Shown here: positions 14,996 to 24,416 of the stretch, piece by piece
Layout: every line of letters starts with the position of its first letter
Position numbering within the stretch: position 1 is the first letter of the stretch
From: Pelotomaculum terephthalicicum JT
GTDB lineage: Bacteria; Bacillota; Desulfotomaculia; Desulfotomaculales; Pelotomaculaceae
Length of the DNA: 64,000 nucleotides
Assembly: GCF_022410535.1 (NCBI RefSeq)
Contig: NZ_JAKNBL010000001.1
Coordinates: 372,001 to 436,000 of the forward strand
Direction: 5' to 3'
The notes under the pieces: generated by a model
Seen by the model: the letters and a program-made list of their open reading frames with translations, nothing else
Databases searched by the model: none
Told to the model about the DNA's origin: nothing
Made by a program: the position numbers and the translations under genes

Positions 14996-16624
14996 TTACT
15001 TTTTTTCCTGATTTTTTGCCTCCTCCCACCAAGCGTCCAGTTCGGAAAGAGAACACTTTGACAGTATTTTCCCGGTATACCGCGCTTTTTTTTCAATATA
15101 GCAAAACCTTTTGACAAACTTTTCAGAGGTTGACGTCAAAGCCGTTTCCGGTTCCACATCCAGCAACCTGGCCAGGTTGACCACTGAAAAGAGCAGATCG
15201 CCCATTTCTTTTTCAACTTGTTTTTTATCCCCGGCTAAAAGGGCATTTTTAAGCTCGTCCAGCTCTTCATGGTATTTTTCCATGGCGCCCCGGTAATCCG
15301 GCCAGTCAAAACCCACGCCGGCGGCTTTCTTCTGCAGCTTCACCGCCCGCATTAACGCCGGCAAGGCCGCTGAAACACCGTCAAGCAGGCTTGCAGACTT
15401 GCTCCCTCCCTTTTCTTCAGCCTTTATTTTTTCCCAGTTAAGCGTCACTTCATAGCTGTTCCGGGCAGTAGCCGAACCAAAAACATGGGGATGCCGGCGG
15501 GTCATTTTTTCACTGATACCGCCGATAACATCGTTCATGTCAAAAAACCGGTTTTCCGCGGCAATCTGCGCGTGAAATACTATTTGTAGTAATAAGTCTC
15601 CCAGTTCTTCACATAATTTATACATATCTTCTTCATTAAGGGCTTCCAACACTTCATACGTTTCCTCCAGAAGATACGGTCTCAAAGTGAGGTGGTCCTG
15701 TTCCCGGTCCCACGGGCAGCCTCCTTTGCCACGCAGCCTCGCCAGCAGGTCAACCAGCGGGTCCAAAGGAAAGCGGCAGGCACGCCGGCTGACGTGCAGC
15801 GTCCGGCGCCCGGCATTAACAACCTCCACGCCCCCGCTTTCGCCAGGTTCTTCCCCACTCCTGAACGCTTGTCCAGCCGACCCGTCTCCATCATCCATAC
15901 CTGCTTCGTTCTTTCCTTGCTCTCCGCTCTCCGGCCTCTGACTTCCGACCGCCGGTACATACAGGCTTGTCAAATGGTCCACCCAGGCCAGCCTGTCCAA
16001 CCCCCGCAGGGGTATATTTTCAATTCTTTCCTCACCCGGTATGCCGGCTCCTCGCACCACGGTGATCAAATGCCCGGGCGGATAATATTCGAGAAGCGAT
16101 ATTTTAACGTCTGCCGCCACCAGCCGGCTGTATACCTGAGTGATTACAGCGGGCCTGGCCGGCAGCGGCATATTATCGTCAATACGCAGCCCGTCGACTA
16201 CCTGTAATCCGGCGCCGGTATTCAGTCTGAGCGCGGCGATAATAACGTCAAGAAAGCTTAAGGCCGGCTGGATACGGATACTGACACCTTCCCGCTCCGC
16301 AGCCTCCACAATCAGGCGAACCGACTCCTCAGCCACCAGCGGGTGGCCCGGAACGGCGTATAACACGGGTACGCGGCGCGCCGCCGCGATCACCGCCCGG
16401 CAAATACCCTCATAGACATCCTCAAAACCGGGGGACTGCTCGTACAGATAATCAAAAGTGGAAAATGAAATCCCTTCCTTAACGAGCCAACTGACTACAG
16501 GATGTCTGGCCGTCCGCAGAAAGGTGCAGGTGGAGGATCTCAGCGCCTCCCAGGCGCTCATGGTAATGTCACCCGGCGCTCCGGGGCCCAGCCCCGTAAT
16601 GGTTATACCGGCTTGCAGAGGCAT
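14996..16624 (-). CDS. yabN: YabN: SAM-dependent tetrapyrrole-methylase domain fused to MazG NTP pyrophosphohydrolase
   Basis: A two-domain protein of about 542 residues. The N-terminal half (ITITGLGPGAPGDITMSA; AVPGHPLVAEESV) is a CobA/tetrapyrrole methylase fold. The C-terminal half is MazG (GGCPWDREQDHLTL; EELGDLLLQIVFHA; a second EKEMGDLLFSVVNLARLL copy), which hydrolyses aberrant NTPs. Between them is a long linker of about 60 residues rich in Gly, Glu and Ser (codons around 15790-15960). The start at 16624 follows AAAGGAGC; the reading from 16705 has no ribosome site. The neighbour order with spoVT and mfd matches Bacillus. Confidence 0.92.
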   Translation of the reverse strand: MPLQAGITITGLGPGAPGDITMSAWEALRSSTCTFLRTARHPVVSWLVKEGISFSTFDYLYEQSPGFEDVYEGICRAVIAAARRVPVLYAVPGHPLVAEESVRLIVEAAEREGVSIRIQPALSFLDVIIAALRLNTGAGLQVVDGLRIDDNMPLPARPAVITQVYSRLVAADVKISLLEYYPPGHLITVVRGAGIPGEERIENIPLRGLDRLAWVDHLTSLYVPAVGSQRPESGEQGKNEAGMDDGDGSAGQAFRSGEEPGESGGVEVVNAGRRTLHVSRRACRFPLDPLVDLLARLRGKGGCPWDREQDHLTLRPYLLEETYEVLEALNEEDMYKLCEELGDLLLQIVFHAQIAAENRFFDMNDVIGGISEKMTRRHPHVFGSATARNSYEVTLNWEKIKAEEKGGSKSASLLDGVSAALPALMRAVKLQKKAAGVGFDWPDYRGAMEKYHEELDELKNALLAGDKKQVEKEMGDLLFSVVNLARLLDVEPETALTSTSEKFVKRFCYIEKKARYTGKILSKCSLSELDAWWEEAKNQEKK

Positions 16625-16709
16625 ATTAACGGTGCTCCTTTCACTAACTCTCAAGAACGACTTCACTATCGGCGGCCTTTGGGCATACAACGCGCCAAAC
16701 AGCAAAAAA

Positions 16710-16728
16710 GTGGCCCTTGTAAGGCCAC
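16710..16728 (-). terminator. Terminator of spoVT
   Basis: On the minus strand the stem GTGGCC/GGCCAC with loop TTACAAG is followed by a run of six T's. It lies about five bases beyond the spoVT stop. Confidence 0.85.
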
Positions 16729-16733
16729 ATTGT

Positions 16734-17294
16734 CTACTGCTCCATTTGTTTAGCCAGGAAACCCGCGGCGGTTTCAGCCAACTTCAACTCCATTTCACCC
16801 ATTTTCAGCTCTGGTTCCCTAGTGGCCAAAATAACCGCCCCGATTGGGTCTCCCTCTGCAATAATCGGAGCAATAACTTCGGAAGAATACCTGCACTCAC
16901 CTTCTTCAATGGTCAGGCAATCTTTGCAAAACGGGTCTTCCCCCGGGTTATTGATCACCACGGCCTTGCGCTCATCCATTACCTTTTCCACAGCGTTCCC
17001 GATCGGTTTGTTTAAAAATTCTTTTTTGGAGGCGCCGGAAACAGCAATTATATTGTCCCGGTCCGCGATACAGGCGATGTGTCCCAAAGCTTCATACAAC
17101 GAATCGGCATATTCTTTGGCAAAATCTCCCAATTCACCTATCGGTGAATATTTTTTTAAAATTACCTCACCTTCCCGGTCAACAAAAATTTCCAGCGGAT
17201 CGCCCTCACGTATTCTCAATGTTCTTCTTATTTCTTTAGGAATAACGACTCTTCCCAAATCATCAATACGGCGTACTATGCCCGTAGCTTTCAT
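16734..17294 (-). CDS. spoVT: Stage V sporulation regulator SpoVT
   Basis: A protein of about 186 residues. The N-terminal AbrB-type DNA-binding domain begins MKATGIVRRIDDLGRVVIP. A C-terminal GAF-like domain follows (ADRDNIIAVSGASKKEF; VIAPIIAEGDPIGAVIL). SpoVT regulates late forespore genes. The start at 17294 follows AGGAGGGAAGG. It has its own terminator. Presence marks an endospore former. Confidence 0.96.
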   Translation of the reverse strand: MKATGIVRRIDDLGRVVIPKEIRRTLRIREGDPLEIFVDREGEVILKKYSPIGELGDFAKEYADSLYEALGHIACIADRDNIIAVSGASKKEFLNKPIGNAVEKVMDERKAVVINNPGEDPFCKDCLTIEEGECRYSSEVIAPIIAEGDPIGAVILATREPELKMGEMELKLAETAAGFLAKQMEQ

Positions 17295-17422
17295 AAGCTT
17301 CCCTTCCCTCCTTTGTCTGCAAATGCTCACGGAATAACTTTCAATGATAGTATATATCGGAAAGGAAACGTTTATTCATTTTTTTCCAATAGCTAATCAT
17401 AATTTTCAAATCTTGTTTGTTT

Positions 17423-18409
17423 TTACTGCTGGGTTATGTTCTCTTCATTATCCGTGAGCTTATTTGTGATCTTAGCATTATTTTTAACTTCCTGCATCAT
17501 GTCGCTAAATTTTTTACTTATCGCTTCTTGATTTAATTCTTCGGTGAGACGTTGCTTTACCTCCTCGAAGGAATACTGCCCCGCGGCTATTTTTTTCTCC
17601 CTTTTAATTACGTGGTAGCCGTATTCAGTCTTCACCGGGGCCTGGGTGTATTCTCCCGGGCCGAGCGCGGACGCGGCGTCTGAGAACTGCTTGTCAGTAT
17701 TACTATCCGCGCTGAAAGTATACAGCCCGCCGCCGCTCTTCGTGCCGCTGTCCTCCGATTTCTCCTTGGCCAGTTCGGCGAAGTCCTTTCCTTGCTTTAA
17801 CTGGGCAATGACGTCTTCAGCCATTTGCCTGGCCTCAGCGTCGCTGTGCTGAAACGGGTAGCCTTTAGTTCCGTCGTCGACAAAGAACAGGATGTGGCGC
17901 ACCTGCAGTTGATCAGGATGAGCAAACTGTTCTTTGTTATCATCATAATATTTTTTCACTTCATCTTCGGATACCGGCGGGACGTCTTTGGTCACCTGTT
18001 CCTGCAGGTTTAAAAGATAGGCCACGTCTTCTTCGCTCATCTTTAATTGAGCCAGATACAAATCGTACTCCTCCGCGGTCGGGAACTGCGCTTTTAAAAG
18101 TTTTATTTTATCCTGAACCTGTTCCTCCGTCAGTTCGCCGAACTTTTTGGCTTCCTGCAGCATCAGTTTGTCATTAATCATCTCCTCAAGGGCTTGCTTC
18201 CTGAGATTTTCCGTTAAAGTCTGACCCTGGTCCCCGCTGAAATCAAAGCCTTGCTTTTCCAGGCTGGCCTTAGCTTCGTCAACCCGCTGGGACAGTTCGG
18301 CGCCGGTGATTTTCTCACCGTTGACCGTCGCCACCACATCCTGGTTACAACCGGCTAAAGCAAAGACTATCAGCATAGCCAGCGCCAGCAGCAAAATTTT
18401 TTTATGCAA
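17423..18409 (-). CDS. PrsA/SurA-like peptidyl-prolyl isomerase lipoprotein
   Basis: A 328-residue foldase. A lipoprotein signal ends FALAGC with Cys21 as the lipidated residue. A SurA-type N-terminal helical domain (about 30-150) precedes a parvulin PPIC domain (about 155-270; VRHILFFVDDG, GKDFAELAKEKSED, GGGLYTF). It acts outside the membrane to fold secreted proteins. The TTG start follows AGGAGATGGAG. It is directly downstream of mfd, as in many Clostridia. Confidence 0.93.
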   Translation of the reverse strand: MHKKILLLALAMLIVFALAGCNQDVVATVNGEKITGAELSQRVDEAKASLEKQGFDFSGDQGQTLTENLRKQALEEMINDKLMLQEAKKFGELTEEQVQDKIKLLKAQFPTAEEYDLYLAQLKMSEEDVAYLLNLQEQVTKDVPPVSEDEVKKYYDDNKEQFAHPDQLQVRHILFFVDDGTKGYPFQHSDAEARQMAEDVIAQLKQGKDFAELAKEKSEDSGTKSGGGLYTFSADSNTDKQFSDAASALGPGEYTQAPVKTEYGYHVIKREKKIAAGQYSFEEVKQRLTEELNQEAISKKFSDMMQEVKNNAKITNKLTDNEENITQQ

Positions 18410-18436
18410 TACTCCATCTCCTTTCAGATAATGAAA

Positions 18437-21400
18437 TTATACATTAACACGCGTGCTCGTGACAACCTCCGGCGAACCCTCGGCAGAATGGTTATACTCC
18501 CGTCCGCAACCTCCCAAAACCGCTAAAAAGTCTTCCAGCCGTTTAAGCAGAACCAGAGCATCACCGTAACCGCGGTCGGCAAATTTTAGTTTTATTTCAA
18601 ATTCTTCCCCCACGTTGCTGAACTTTACCTCGTTCAAGTGACGCCGGCCGGCCGCCACCAGCGCTTCGCCGGTCAGAGGATGATCCCGGCCGAACAGCAG
18701 GCGGTACTGACCCGGCAGCAAGCTGATTTTTTTCACCTTCAGCCGCCCGGCCAGTATTCGCACCTTTGCCACCGCAAGCAGGTTCTGCACCACTACCGGC
18801 GGGTCACCGAAACGGTCGACCAGTTCATCCTCAAAATCAGCCAGAGCGGCGGGGGCGGCTAAAGCGGCGATTCTCTTATAAATCTCCACCTTCTGGTTGG
18901 TATCCGTTATATACGTGTCTGGAATGTACGCCTCCACCGGCAGCTCAAGGGTGGTCTCCGGCACCTGGGTGACATTCTCGCCCTTGGCTTCCCTGACAGC
19001 CTCGTCAAGCAAACGGCAGTACAAATCAAATCCTACCGCCGCGATATGCCCGTGCTGCTCGGCCCCCAGAATATTGCCGGCCCCCCTGATTTCCAGGTCG
19101 CGCATGGCAATTTTAAAACCGGAGCCCAGTTCCGTAAATTCCCGGATGGCGGTCAGGCGCTTTTCCGCCGATTCGCCCAGCACCTTATCCTTTTTAAAGG
19201 TAAAATAGGCGTAAGCCAGCCGGTTGGAACGGCCGACCCTGCCTTTGAGCTGGTATAGCTGGGCCAGGCCCATCATATCAGCCTCCTTGACCAGAAGCGT
19301 GTTCACGTTGGGAATATCCAGCCCGTTTTCAATAATGGTCGTGCAAACCAGCACATCGTACTTGCAGTCCAGAAAATCCATCATCACCTGCTCCAGGTCA
19401 TCTTCCTTCATCTGACCGTGGGCCATGGCGATTCTGGCTTCCGGCACAAGTTCCCGCAGCCACAGCACCACCCGCTCCATATCCAAAACCCGGTTATACA
19501 CGAAAAACACCTGGCCGCCCCGCCCTAATTCCCTGCGGATGGATTCCCGAAATAAAACCGGATCTTCATCCAGCACATAAGTCTGAATCGGGTAGCGGTC
19601 TTTAGGCGGGGTTTCCAGGAGGCTGGTATCCCGCAACCCGACTAAAGACATATGCAGGGTGCGTGGAATAGGCGTGGCGGATAAGGTAAGCACGTCTACA
19701 TTCTTGCGGATAAATTTCAATCTTTCTTTATGGGCCACTCCAAACCGCTGTTCCTCATCTATGACCAGCAGGCCGAGATCCTTGAAACGCACATCTTCCT
19801 GCACCATCCGGTGGGTCCCGATGACAACGTCAACAGTACCCTGTTCCAATCCCTGCAGTATTTGGCGCTGCTCCCGGGCGGCCCGGAAGCGGCTGAGCAC
19901 TTCCACTTTGACCGGGTAGCGGGCAAACCTTTCCCGGAAGGTGTTGTAATGCTGCTGGGCAAGAATGGTGGTGGGCACCAGCACGGCCACCTGCTTGCCT
20001 TCCATCACTGCTTTAAAAGCGGCCCGCAGCGCCACTTCCGTCTTGCCGTAGCCCACGTCCCCGCAAAGCAGCCGGTCCATCGGGCGGCTGCGTTCCATGT
20101 CCATTTTTACTTCTTCAACGGCGCGGATTTGGTCGGGAGTTTCCTCATAGGGAAACGATTCTTCAAATTCCCGCTGCCAGACCGTATCCGGCCCGAAACC
20201 ATGTCCCCGCACCGTTTCCCTGGCCGCGTAAAGCGCCAGTAGTTCCTGGGCCATCTCCCTGACCGCCTCTTTAACTCTGTTTTTCGCCCGCGCCCATTCA
20301 CCGCCTCCCATACGCGACAAGCGCGGCGCCTCACCTTCGCTGCCCAGGTACTTTTGAATTAAGCCAACCTGGTCGACCGGCACGTACAGCTTATCCTCAC
20401 CGGCATACTTGACCAGCAGGTATTCTTTCCGGATATCCGCGATGGTCAGGGGCACAACACCCAGGTAGCGGCCGATGCCATAATTAACATGGACCACGTA
20501 GTCCCCTACTTTCAAGTCGACAAAAGGAGTCAGCCGCTCAAGCTGTTTTCTTTCCTTGTGGCTCTTTTTGCGCTGGCCGTACATATTGGACTCGGTAACC
20601 ACCACCAGCCGGCAGACAGAAAGTTCAAATCCCTCCGCCAGGCTGCCGGCTGAAATCACCACATTGCCGGCCCGCACGTGGCCTTCCAGCGAGCCCGTAT
20701 AAAAAGCGTCAATTTGATATTCTTTTAAAGAGGCAAGAAGCTGCTGCGATCGCTGGCGGCCTGACACCAGCAGCACCACGGCATAGCCTGATTTACGCCA
20801 TTCTTTTATTTCGCCGGCCAGCATTTCCACGTTGCCTAAAAAGCTGGGCAATGTCTTGCCGTGAAAATTAACCGTGTTCTGAGGCTGCATAAGATGGGTA
20901 AGACGAGGCAGCAGGGAACCGTAGACTACCTCGCGGGAGGAAAGCTCATTAACAATGCCGTCCCAATCGACGTGGTTCATAAATTGCGAAGGCAGCAGGC
21001 GTCCTTTCGCCAGCAGTTCCTTATTAACCGCAGCGCGCTCCCGCTGCGCATTTCGCGCCACTTCTCCGGCACGCACCGGGTCATCGACAAAAACCAGGGC
21101 GCCGGCAGGCAAGTAATCCAGAAGAGTCACCGTCTCATCATAAAAAAAGGGCAGGTAGTTTTCAATTCCATTAAAGTAAGCGGCGACATCTTCCAGCAGC
21201 TTCCCGGCCAATTCGTTGAGTTGGCGGACTGCTTCGGCGTCACCGGCCCGGCTCAGCTTACGTTCCTGATTCTTGTACTCGCTCATTAGGGCGCGCCGGG
21301 CATGCCGCCAAATCAATTCGCTGCCCACGATCAGTTCCCTCGCGGGGTATATTACCAGTTCCTCTATTTTCTCTTCAGATCGTTGCGTCTGCACGTTAAA

Positions 21401-22021
21401 CCGGCGGATTGAATCCACCTCGTCATCAAAGAATTCCAGACGCGCCGGCCTGTGCGCGGTCATGGGGAAGACATCCAGAATCCCCCCCCGGAGGGTAAAC
21501 TGGCCTCGCTCCTCCACCAGATCAACCCGTTCATAGCCTAAGACCATTAAACCGGACAAAAGTCCTTCCAGACTTGTCTGCTCCCCTACCGCCAGGCGCA
21601 GAACAGGCGCCCGGAAGTCATCCGGCGGGATCAACCGTCTTGACAAGGCTTCCACCGGGGTGACCACCACCATACGCTCACCCGCGCACAGCCCCTCCAG
21701 CACCTGCAGGCGTTGTGCCGTCACTTCTTTGCTCTGTGCCAGCACATGATGAGGAAGCAGTTCCCATGCCGGGAATTGCCTGACGGACACACCTGGTAAA
21801 AGCCCGGCCAGCTCATCCGCCAGCACACTTGCCTCCCGCTCCCCCGGGGTGATTACCAGCATCGGCTTCAGCGCCGTCTCCTCGGCCAGGCCGGCCAACA
21901 GGTAGCTGCGTTGGGAACCCGACAGGCCATAAACCAACTGTTTTCTTAATTTTCTTTTTATTCCTTGCGCAAGGCTGACAAATTCCGCAGAACGCTGCAA
22001 AGGTCTTAAAATACCACGCAT
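18437..22021 (-). CDS. mfd: Transcription-repair coupling factor Mfd
   Basis: A 1194-residue full-length Mfd. The N-terminal UvrB-like module is followed by the RNA-polymerase-interacting domain (VGDYVVHVNYGIGRYLGV). The RecG-like translocase carries Walker A GDVGYGKTEVALRAAF, the DEEQRFG box and GRVGRSNRLAYAYF. Mfd removes stalled RNA polymerase and recruits UvrA. The start follows GGGAGGACATGT. A terminator hairpin lies just upstream of the gene and isolates it from the pth operon. Confidence 0.98.
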   Translation of the reverse strand: MRGILRPLQRSAEFVSLAQGIKRKLRKQLVYGLSGSQRSYLLAGLAEETALKPMLVITPGEREASVLADELAGLLPGVSVRQFPAWELLPHHVLAQSKEVTAQRLQVLEGLCAGERMVVVTPVEALSRRLIPPDDFRAPVLRLAVGEQTSLEGLLSGLMVLGYERVDLVEERGQFTLRGGILDVFPMTAHRPARLEFFDDEVDSIRRFNVQTQRSEEKIEELVIYPARELIVGSELIWRHARRALMSEYKNQERKLSRAGDAEAVRQLNELAGKLLEDVAAYFNGIENYLPFFYDETVTLLDYLPAGALVFVDDPVRAGEVARNAQRERAAVNKELLAKGRLLPSQFMNHVDWDGIVNELSSREVVYGSLLPRLTHLMQPQNTVNFHGKTLPSFLGNVEMLAGEIKEWRKSGYAVVLLVSGRQRSQQLLASLKEYQIDAFYTGSLEGHVRAGNVVISAGSLAEGFELSVCRLVVVTESNMYGQRKKSHKERKQLERLTPFVDLKVGDYVVHVNYGIGRYLGVVPLTIADIRKEYLLVKYAGEDKLYVPVDQVGLIQKYLGSEGEAPRLSRMGGGEWARAKNRVKEAVREMAQELLALYAARETVRGHGFGPDTVWQREFEESFPYEETPDQIRAVEEVKMDMERSRPMDRLLCGDVGYGKTEVALRAAFKAVMEGKQVAVLVPTTILAQQHYNTFRERFARYPVKVEVLSRFRAAREQRQILQGLEQGTVDVVIGTHRMVQEDVRFKDLGLLVIDEEQRFGVAHKERLKFIRKNVDVLTLSATPIPRTLHMSLVGLRDTSLLETPPKDRYPIQTYVLDEDPVLFRESIRRELGRGGQVFFVYNRVLDMERVVLWLRELVPEARIAMAHGQMKEDDLEQVMMDFLDCKYDVLVCTTIIENGLDIPNVNTLLVKEADMMGLAQLYQLKGRVGRSNRLAYAYFTFKKDKVLGESAEKRLTAIREFTELGSGFKIAMRDLEIRGAGNILGAEQHGHIAAVGFDLYCRLLDEAVREAKGENVTQVPETTLELPVEAYIPDTYITDTNQKVEIYKRIAALAAPAALADFEDELVDRFGDPPVVVQNLLAVAKVRILAGRLKVKKISLLPGQYRLLFGRDHPLTGEALVAAGRRHLNEVKFSNVGEEFEIKLKFADRGYGDALVLLKRLEDFLAVLGGCGREYNHSAEGSPEVVTSTRVNV

Positions 22022-22051
22022 ACATGTCCTCCCTTGAAACCCATCACAAAA

Positions 22052-22082
22052 AGAGCTTTAGCATACCCATGGCTAAAGCTCT
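22052..22082 (-). terminator. Terminator between the pth operon and mfd
   Basis: On the minus strand an 11-bp stem AGAGCTTTAGC/GCTAAAGCTCT with a 9-base loop is followed by TTTTT. It ends transcripts from the pth/PrsW-like genes just before the mfd ribosome site. Confidence 0.88.
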
Positions 22083-22118
22083 AACCTCTTGTCCCGATAC
22101 TTTAAAAAAATAAATTTA

Positions 22119-22319
22119 TCAGTTAATAACAGGCTGGCCATAGAAGGTTTTGTCATATCCGCCAAATATTGTTTCATGACAGTCATCACAAACAGTATTT
22201 ACCGTTATTATATCTTGCCGCACACCACCCGTCAAGGCGGCGCCCGCGGGTGCGGGACCGGGCAAATCCAACTGTCCGGCAATAGCGTCGCGGCACTCGC
22301 AAACAAACATAAGGATCAC
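22119..22319 (-). CDS. Small hypothetical Cys-rich protein with a CxxCH motif
   Basis: A 66-residue reading frame from GTG at 22319, with AAGGGG six bases upstream, located between the PrsW-like gene and its terminator. It contains CEC near the N-terminus and CDDCH near the middle of the C-terminal part. CDDCH matches the heme-c attachment pattern or a metal-binding knuckle. There is no signal peptide, which argues against a c-type cytochrome. I do not recognise a family. The ribosome site and position inside the transcript support it modestly. Confidence 0.4.
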   Translation of the reverse strand: MILMFVCECRDAIAGQLDLPGPAPAGAALTGGVRQDIITVNTVCDDCHETIFGGYDKTFYGQPVIN

Positions 22320-22343
22320 AACATTCCCCTTCTTCCAATGACC

Positions 22344-22772
22344 TCAATGATAGTTGACCAAGCTTGCCACGGTGAAATTCCAGGCCGCGTGCGCCAGATA
22401 CCCGGCGAAAAGCGCGGGGGCCACCGCGCCATAACGCTCATACGCCATGGCAGTGATAAACCCGTAAATCGAGTGGCCGGCCAGCGCCGCCAACCCGGCG
22501 TAAAGACCGTTGCGCCGCCGGGAAAACAACTCCCAGACCGCTTCAACCACCCCGAAAAACACATGGGTAAAAAACAAAGAGGCGCCAATTAAAACGGCCG
22601 GGACCGTTTTGGCAAATTCCTCCACCAGAGGCGTATAATAAACCATATTCAAGCCGGGCAAATACGCCCTGCAGCGGTTCAACTGCCAAGCCAGCCCGGC
22701 CGCGAATAACGCGCCGGCTAAAGACAACAGGACAGGACCAGAGCCTTCAATAGAATTCAGCGATACACTCAC
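22344..22772 (-). CDS. PrsW-like membrane protein
   Basis: A 142-residue integral membrane protein with about four hydrophobic segments. It shows a PrsW/CPBP-type motif set: PLVEEFAKT (two Glu and Lys), FFTHVFFGVVEAVW, AGHSIYGF and HAAWNF, so the metal-coordinating Glu/His pattern of intramembrane proteases is visible. It is shorter than typical PrsW. It overlaps pth by four bases (ATGA), implying translational coupling. Protease activity is inferred from motifs only. Confidence 0.65.
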   Translation of the reverse strand: MSVSLNSIEGSGPVLLSLAGALFAAGLAWQLNRCRAYLPGLNMVYYTPLVEEFAKTVPAVLIGASLFFTHVFFGVVEAVWELFSRRRNGLYAGLAALAGHSIYGFITAMAYERYGAVAPALFAGYLAHAAWNFTVASLVNYH

Positions 22773-23335
22773 CTTCTGTTGAAAAGATTCATTGCCCGCT
22801 CCATACCCTCGCGCACCGCGCAGATGGCGGCATCCGACGCCAAACCGAGCGTTTCTTCCAATGCCTCTGCCTCTTCACCGCTGAAACGCCCCAAAACATA
22901 ATCCACTGTTTCATACCCCGGCTCCGCCGGCCTGCCGATGCCGACCCTCACTCTGGGGAAACTATCAGTGCCAATCGCCGCGATAATCGATTGCATACCC
23001 TTATGCCCCCCGGAACCGCCACCTGCCCGCAAGCGCAGTTTTCCGCACGCCAGGTCCAGATCATCATAGATGACCAGCAGGTCTGCAGCTGTCAGCTTAA
23101 ACCAGTTCAGCAACGCTCCCACCGCGTCACCGCTTAAATTCATATAGGTTTGGGGTTTGGCCAAAACAACCTTTTCCTCGTTTATTTGCCCCTGGCCAAC
23201 CAGCGCCTTAAACAATTTCTTCCCGACAGTCACGCCCAGTACCGAGGCCAGGCGGTCAACAACCATGAATCCAACATTATGTCTTGTTCCAGCGTATTCT
23301 CTTCCCGGGTTACCCAGGCCGACAATCAATTTCAT
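22769..23335 (-). CDS. pth: Peptidyl-tRNA hydrolase
   Basis: A 188-residue enzyme that frees tRNAs from prematurely released peptidyl-tRNA. It has KLIVGLGNPGREYAGTRHNVGF with the catalytic His, KPQTYMNLSG and VIYDDLDLACGKLRLRAGGGSGGHKG. ATG at 23335 follows GGGGGA; the TTG two codons earlier is less likely. In Bacillus pth also precedes mfd, and the order here is the same with two genes inserted. Confidence 0.97.
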   Translation of the reverse strand: MKLIVGLGNPGREYAGTRHNVGFMVVDRLASVLGVTVGKKLFKALVGQGQINEEKVVLAKPQTYMNLSGDAVGALLNWFKLTAADLLVIYDDLDLACGKLRLRAGGGSGGHKGMQSIIAAIGTDSFPRVRVGIGRPAEPGYETVDYVLGRFSGEEAEALEETLGLASDAAICAVREGMERAMNLFNRR

Positions 23336-23458
23336 AACCAATCCCCCGCATCCAAATCTACCACCCTATTGTAACCCGGTGTGACTACGGAGGAAAGAGC
23401 ATTTAACATCAATATACATACATATAAATTCCCACTGTTCAGGAGTCAGCATGAAAGC

Positions 23459-23569
23459 ATGATTTATCTATCGTCCTCTTTGTTATTATTTTTCCCTGTT
23501 TTTGTCATAATCATTCTGATCCACGAATATGGATTAAACAAGAAATTTTTTGGGAAATTGAGGTGCTAG
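23459..23569 (+). CDS. Possible small membrane peptide
   Basis: A 36-residue frame with one strong hydrophobic segment (IYLSSSLLLFFPVFVIIILI) and a basic C-terminus, ending three bases before the PRC-barrel gene. AGGAG lies 13 bases upstream, a poor spacing. Unrecognised; it may be non-coding. Confidence 0.3.
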   Translation: MIYLSSSLLLFFPVFVIIILIHEYGLNKKFFGKLRC

Positions 23570-23572
23570 AAA

Positions 23573-24373
23573 ATGAAAAAGAGTAAACGTTTTACCTCCC
23601 TGTCAGTGATAAGCCTGGAAGAGGGCCAGCAGATCGGCACCGTGAAAGGATTAATAGTTGATCCTGCCAGTAAAAAAGTAGCGGCGTTGATCATTGAACA
23701 AAAAGGCTGGTTCAAAGAGCAGCGTTTTATTCCTTATCATAAAGTGCACAGTGTCGGCAACGACGCCATCACCATAGAAAAAAACACCTGCGTGGAAAAG
23801 GCGGGCAGCCTGTCGGAAATAGTTAAGCTGTTAAAGGATAAAATAGGCGTCATCGGTTCGAAGATCGTGGCAGAAAACGGAACTGTGCTGGGATACGTGG
23901 ACGAATTTTATGTAGACTTGGAAACAGGCGCCATCACCGGCCTGGAGTTTTCAGGAAACCTGTTCAACAGTGTGCTCAAAGGGCATGCCTTCCTAGATAT
24001 TTCCCATGTGCGCACACTCGGCAAAGAAGTAACGATTATAACAGATGAAGGTGTCGATAATATCTTCAAGCTCGAAGGCGGTCTGCAGGAAACCGTTAAA
24101 AATATCCGGGAATCCACCGGCCAGTTCTGGGACACCACAGTCCAAAAAACCAAGGAACTGAGTACCAGCATCAACAAAAAAGTAAAGAAAGAGAAAAAAA
24201 CCGATCCCGGACCCGCTGCTCAAACGAACGATATCCATGAAGACGCCACCGGCGACAACGAGGCTGAACAACCTGATCATAAAGAAGTCGTCCAAGAAGA
24301 AAATCCCGTTGAAATCGCTGTTCCCGCTTCCGGGGACAATAACAGCGGTAAAGATGCCTCACCGCCCGCATAA
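23573..24373 (+). CDS. PRC-barrel domain protein
   Basis: A 266-residue protein with two PRC-barrel domains (about 8-75, SLEEGQQIGTVKGLIVDP; and 90-160, GSKIVAENGTVLGYVDEFYVD). A charged, low-complexity C-terminal tail (about 200-266) is rich in Lys, Asp and Glu. PRC-barrels occur in photosynthetic reaction centres and RNA-processing proteins; in Firmicutes such proteins (YlmC/YrrD-like) may act in sporulation. Function unknown. The adjacent small ORF may be co-transcribed. Confidence 0.85.
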   Translation: MKKSKRFTSLSVISLEEGQQIGTVKGLIVDPASKKVAALIIEQKGWFKEQRFIPYHKVHSVGNDAITIEKNTCVEKAGSLSEIVKLLKDKIGVIGSKIVAENGTVLGYVDEFYVDLETGAITGLEFSGNLFNSVLKGHAFLDISHVRTLGKEVTIITDEGVDNIFKLEGGLQETVKNIRESTGQFWDTTVQKTKELSTSINKKVKKEKKTDPGPAAQTNDIHEDATGDNEAEQPDHKEVVQEENPVEIAVPASGDNNSGKDASPPA

Positions 24374-24416
24374 GTGAACTCGTTCAGCTTCCGCCTGAAT
24401 CGGTAACCACATTCGC

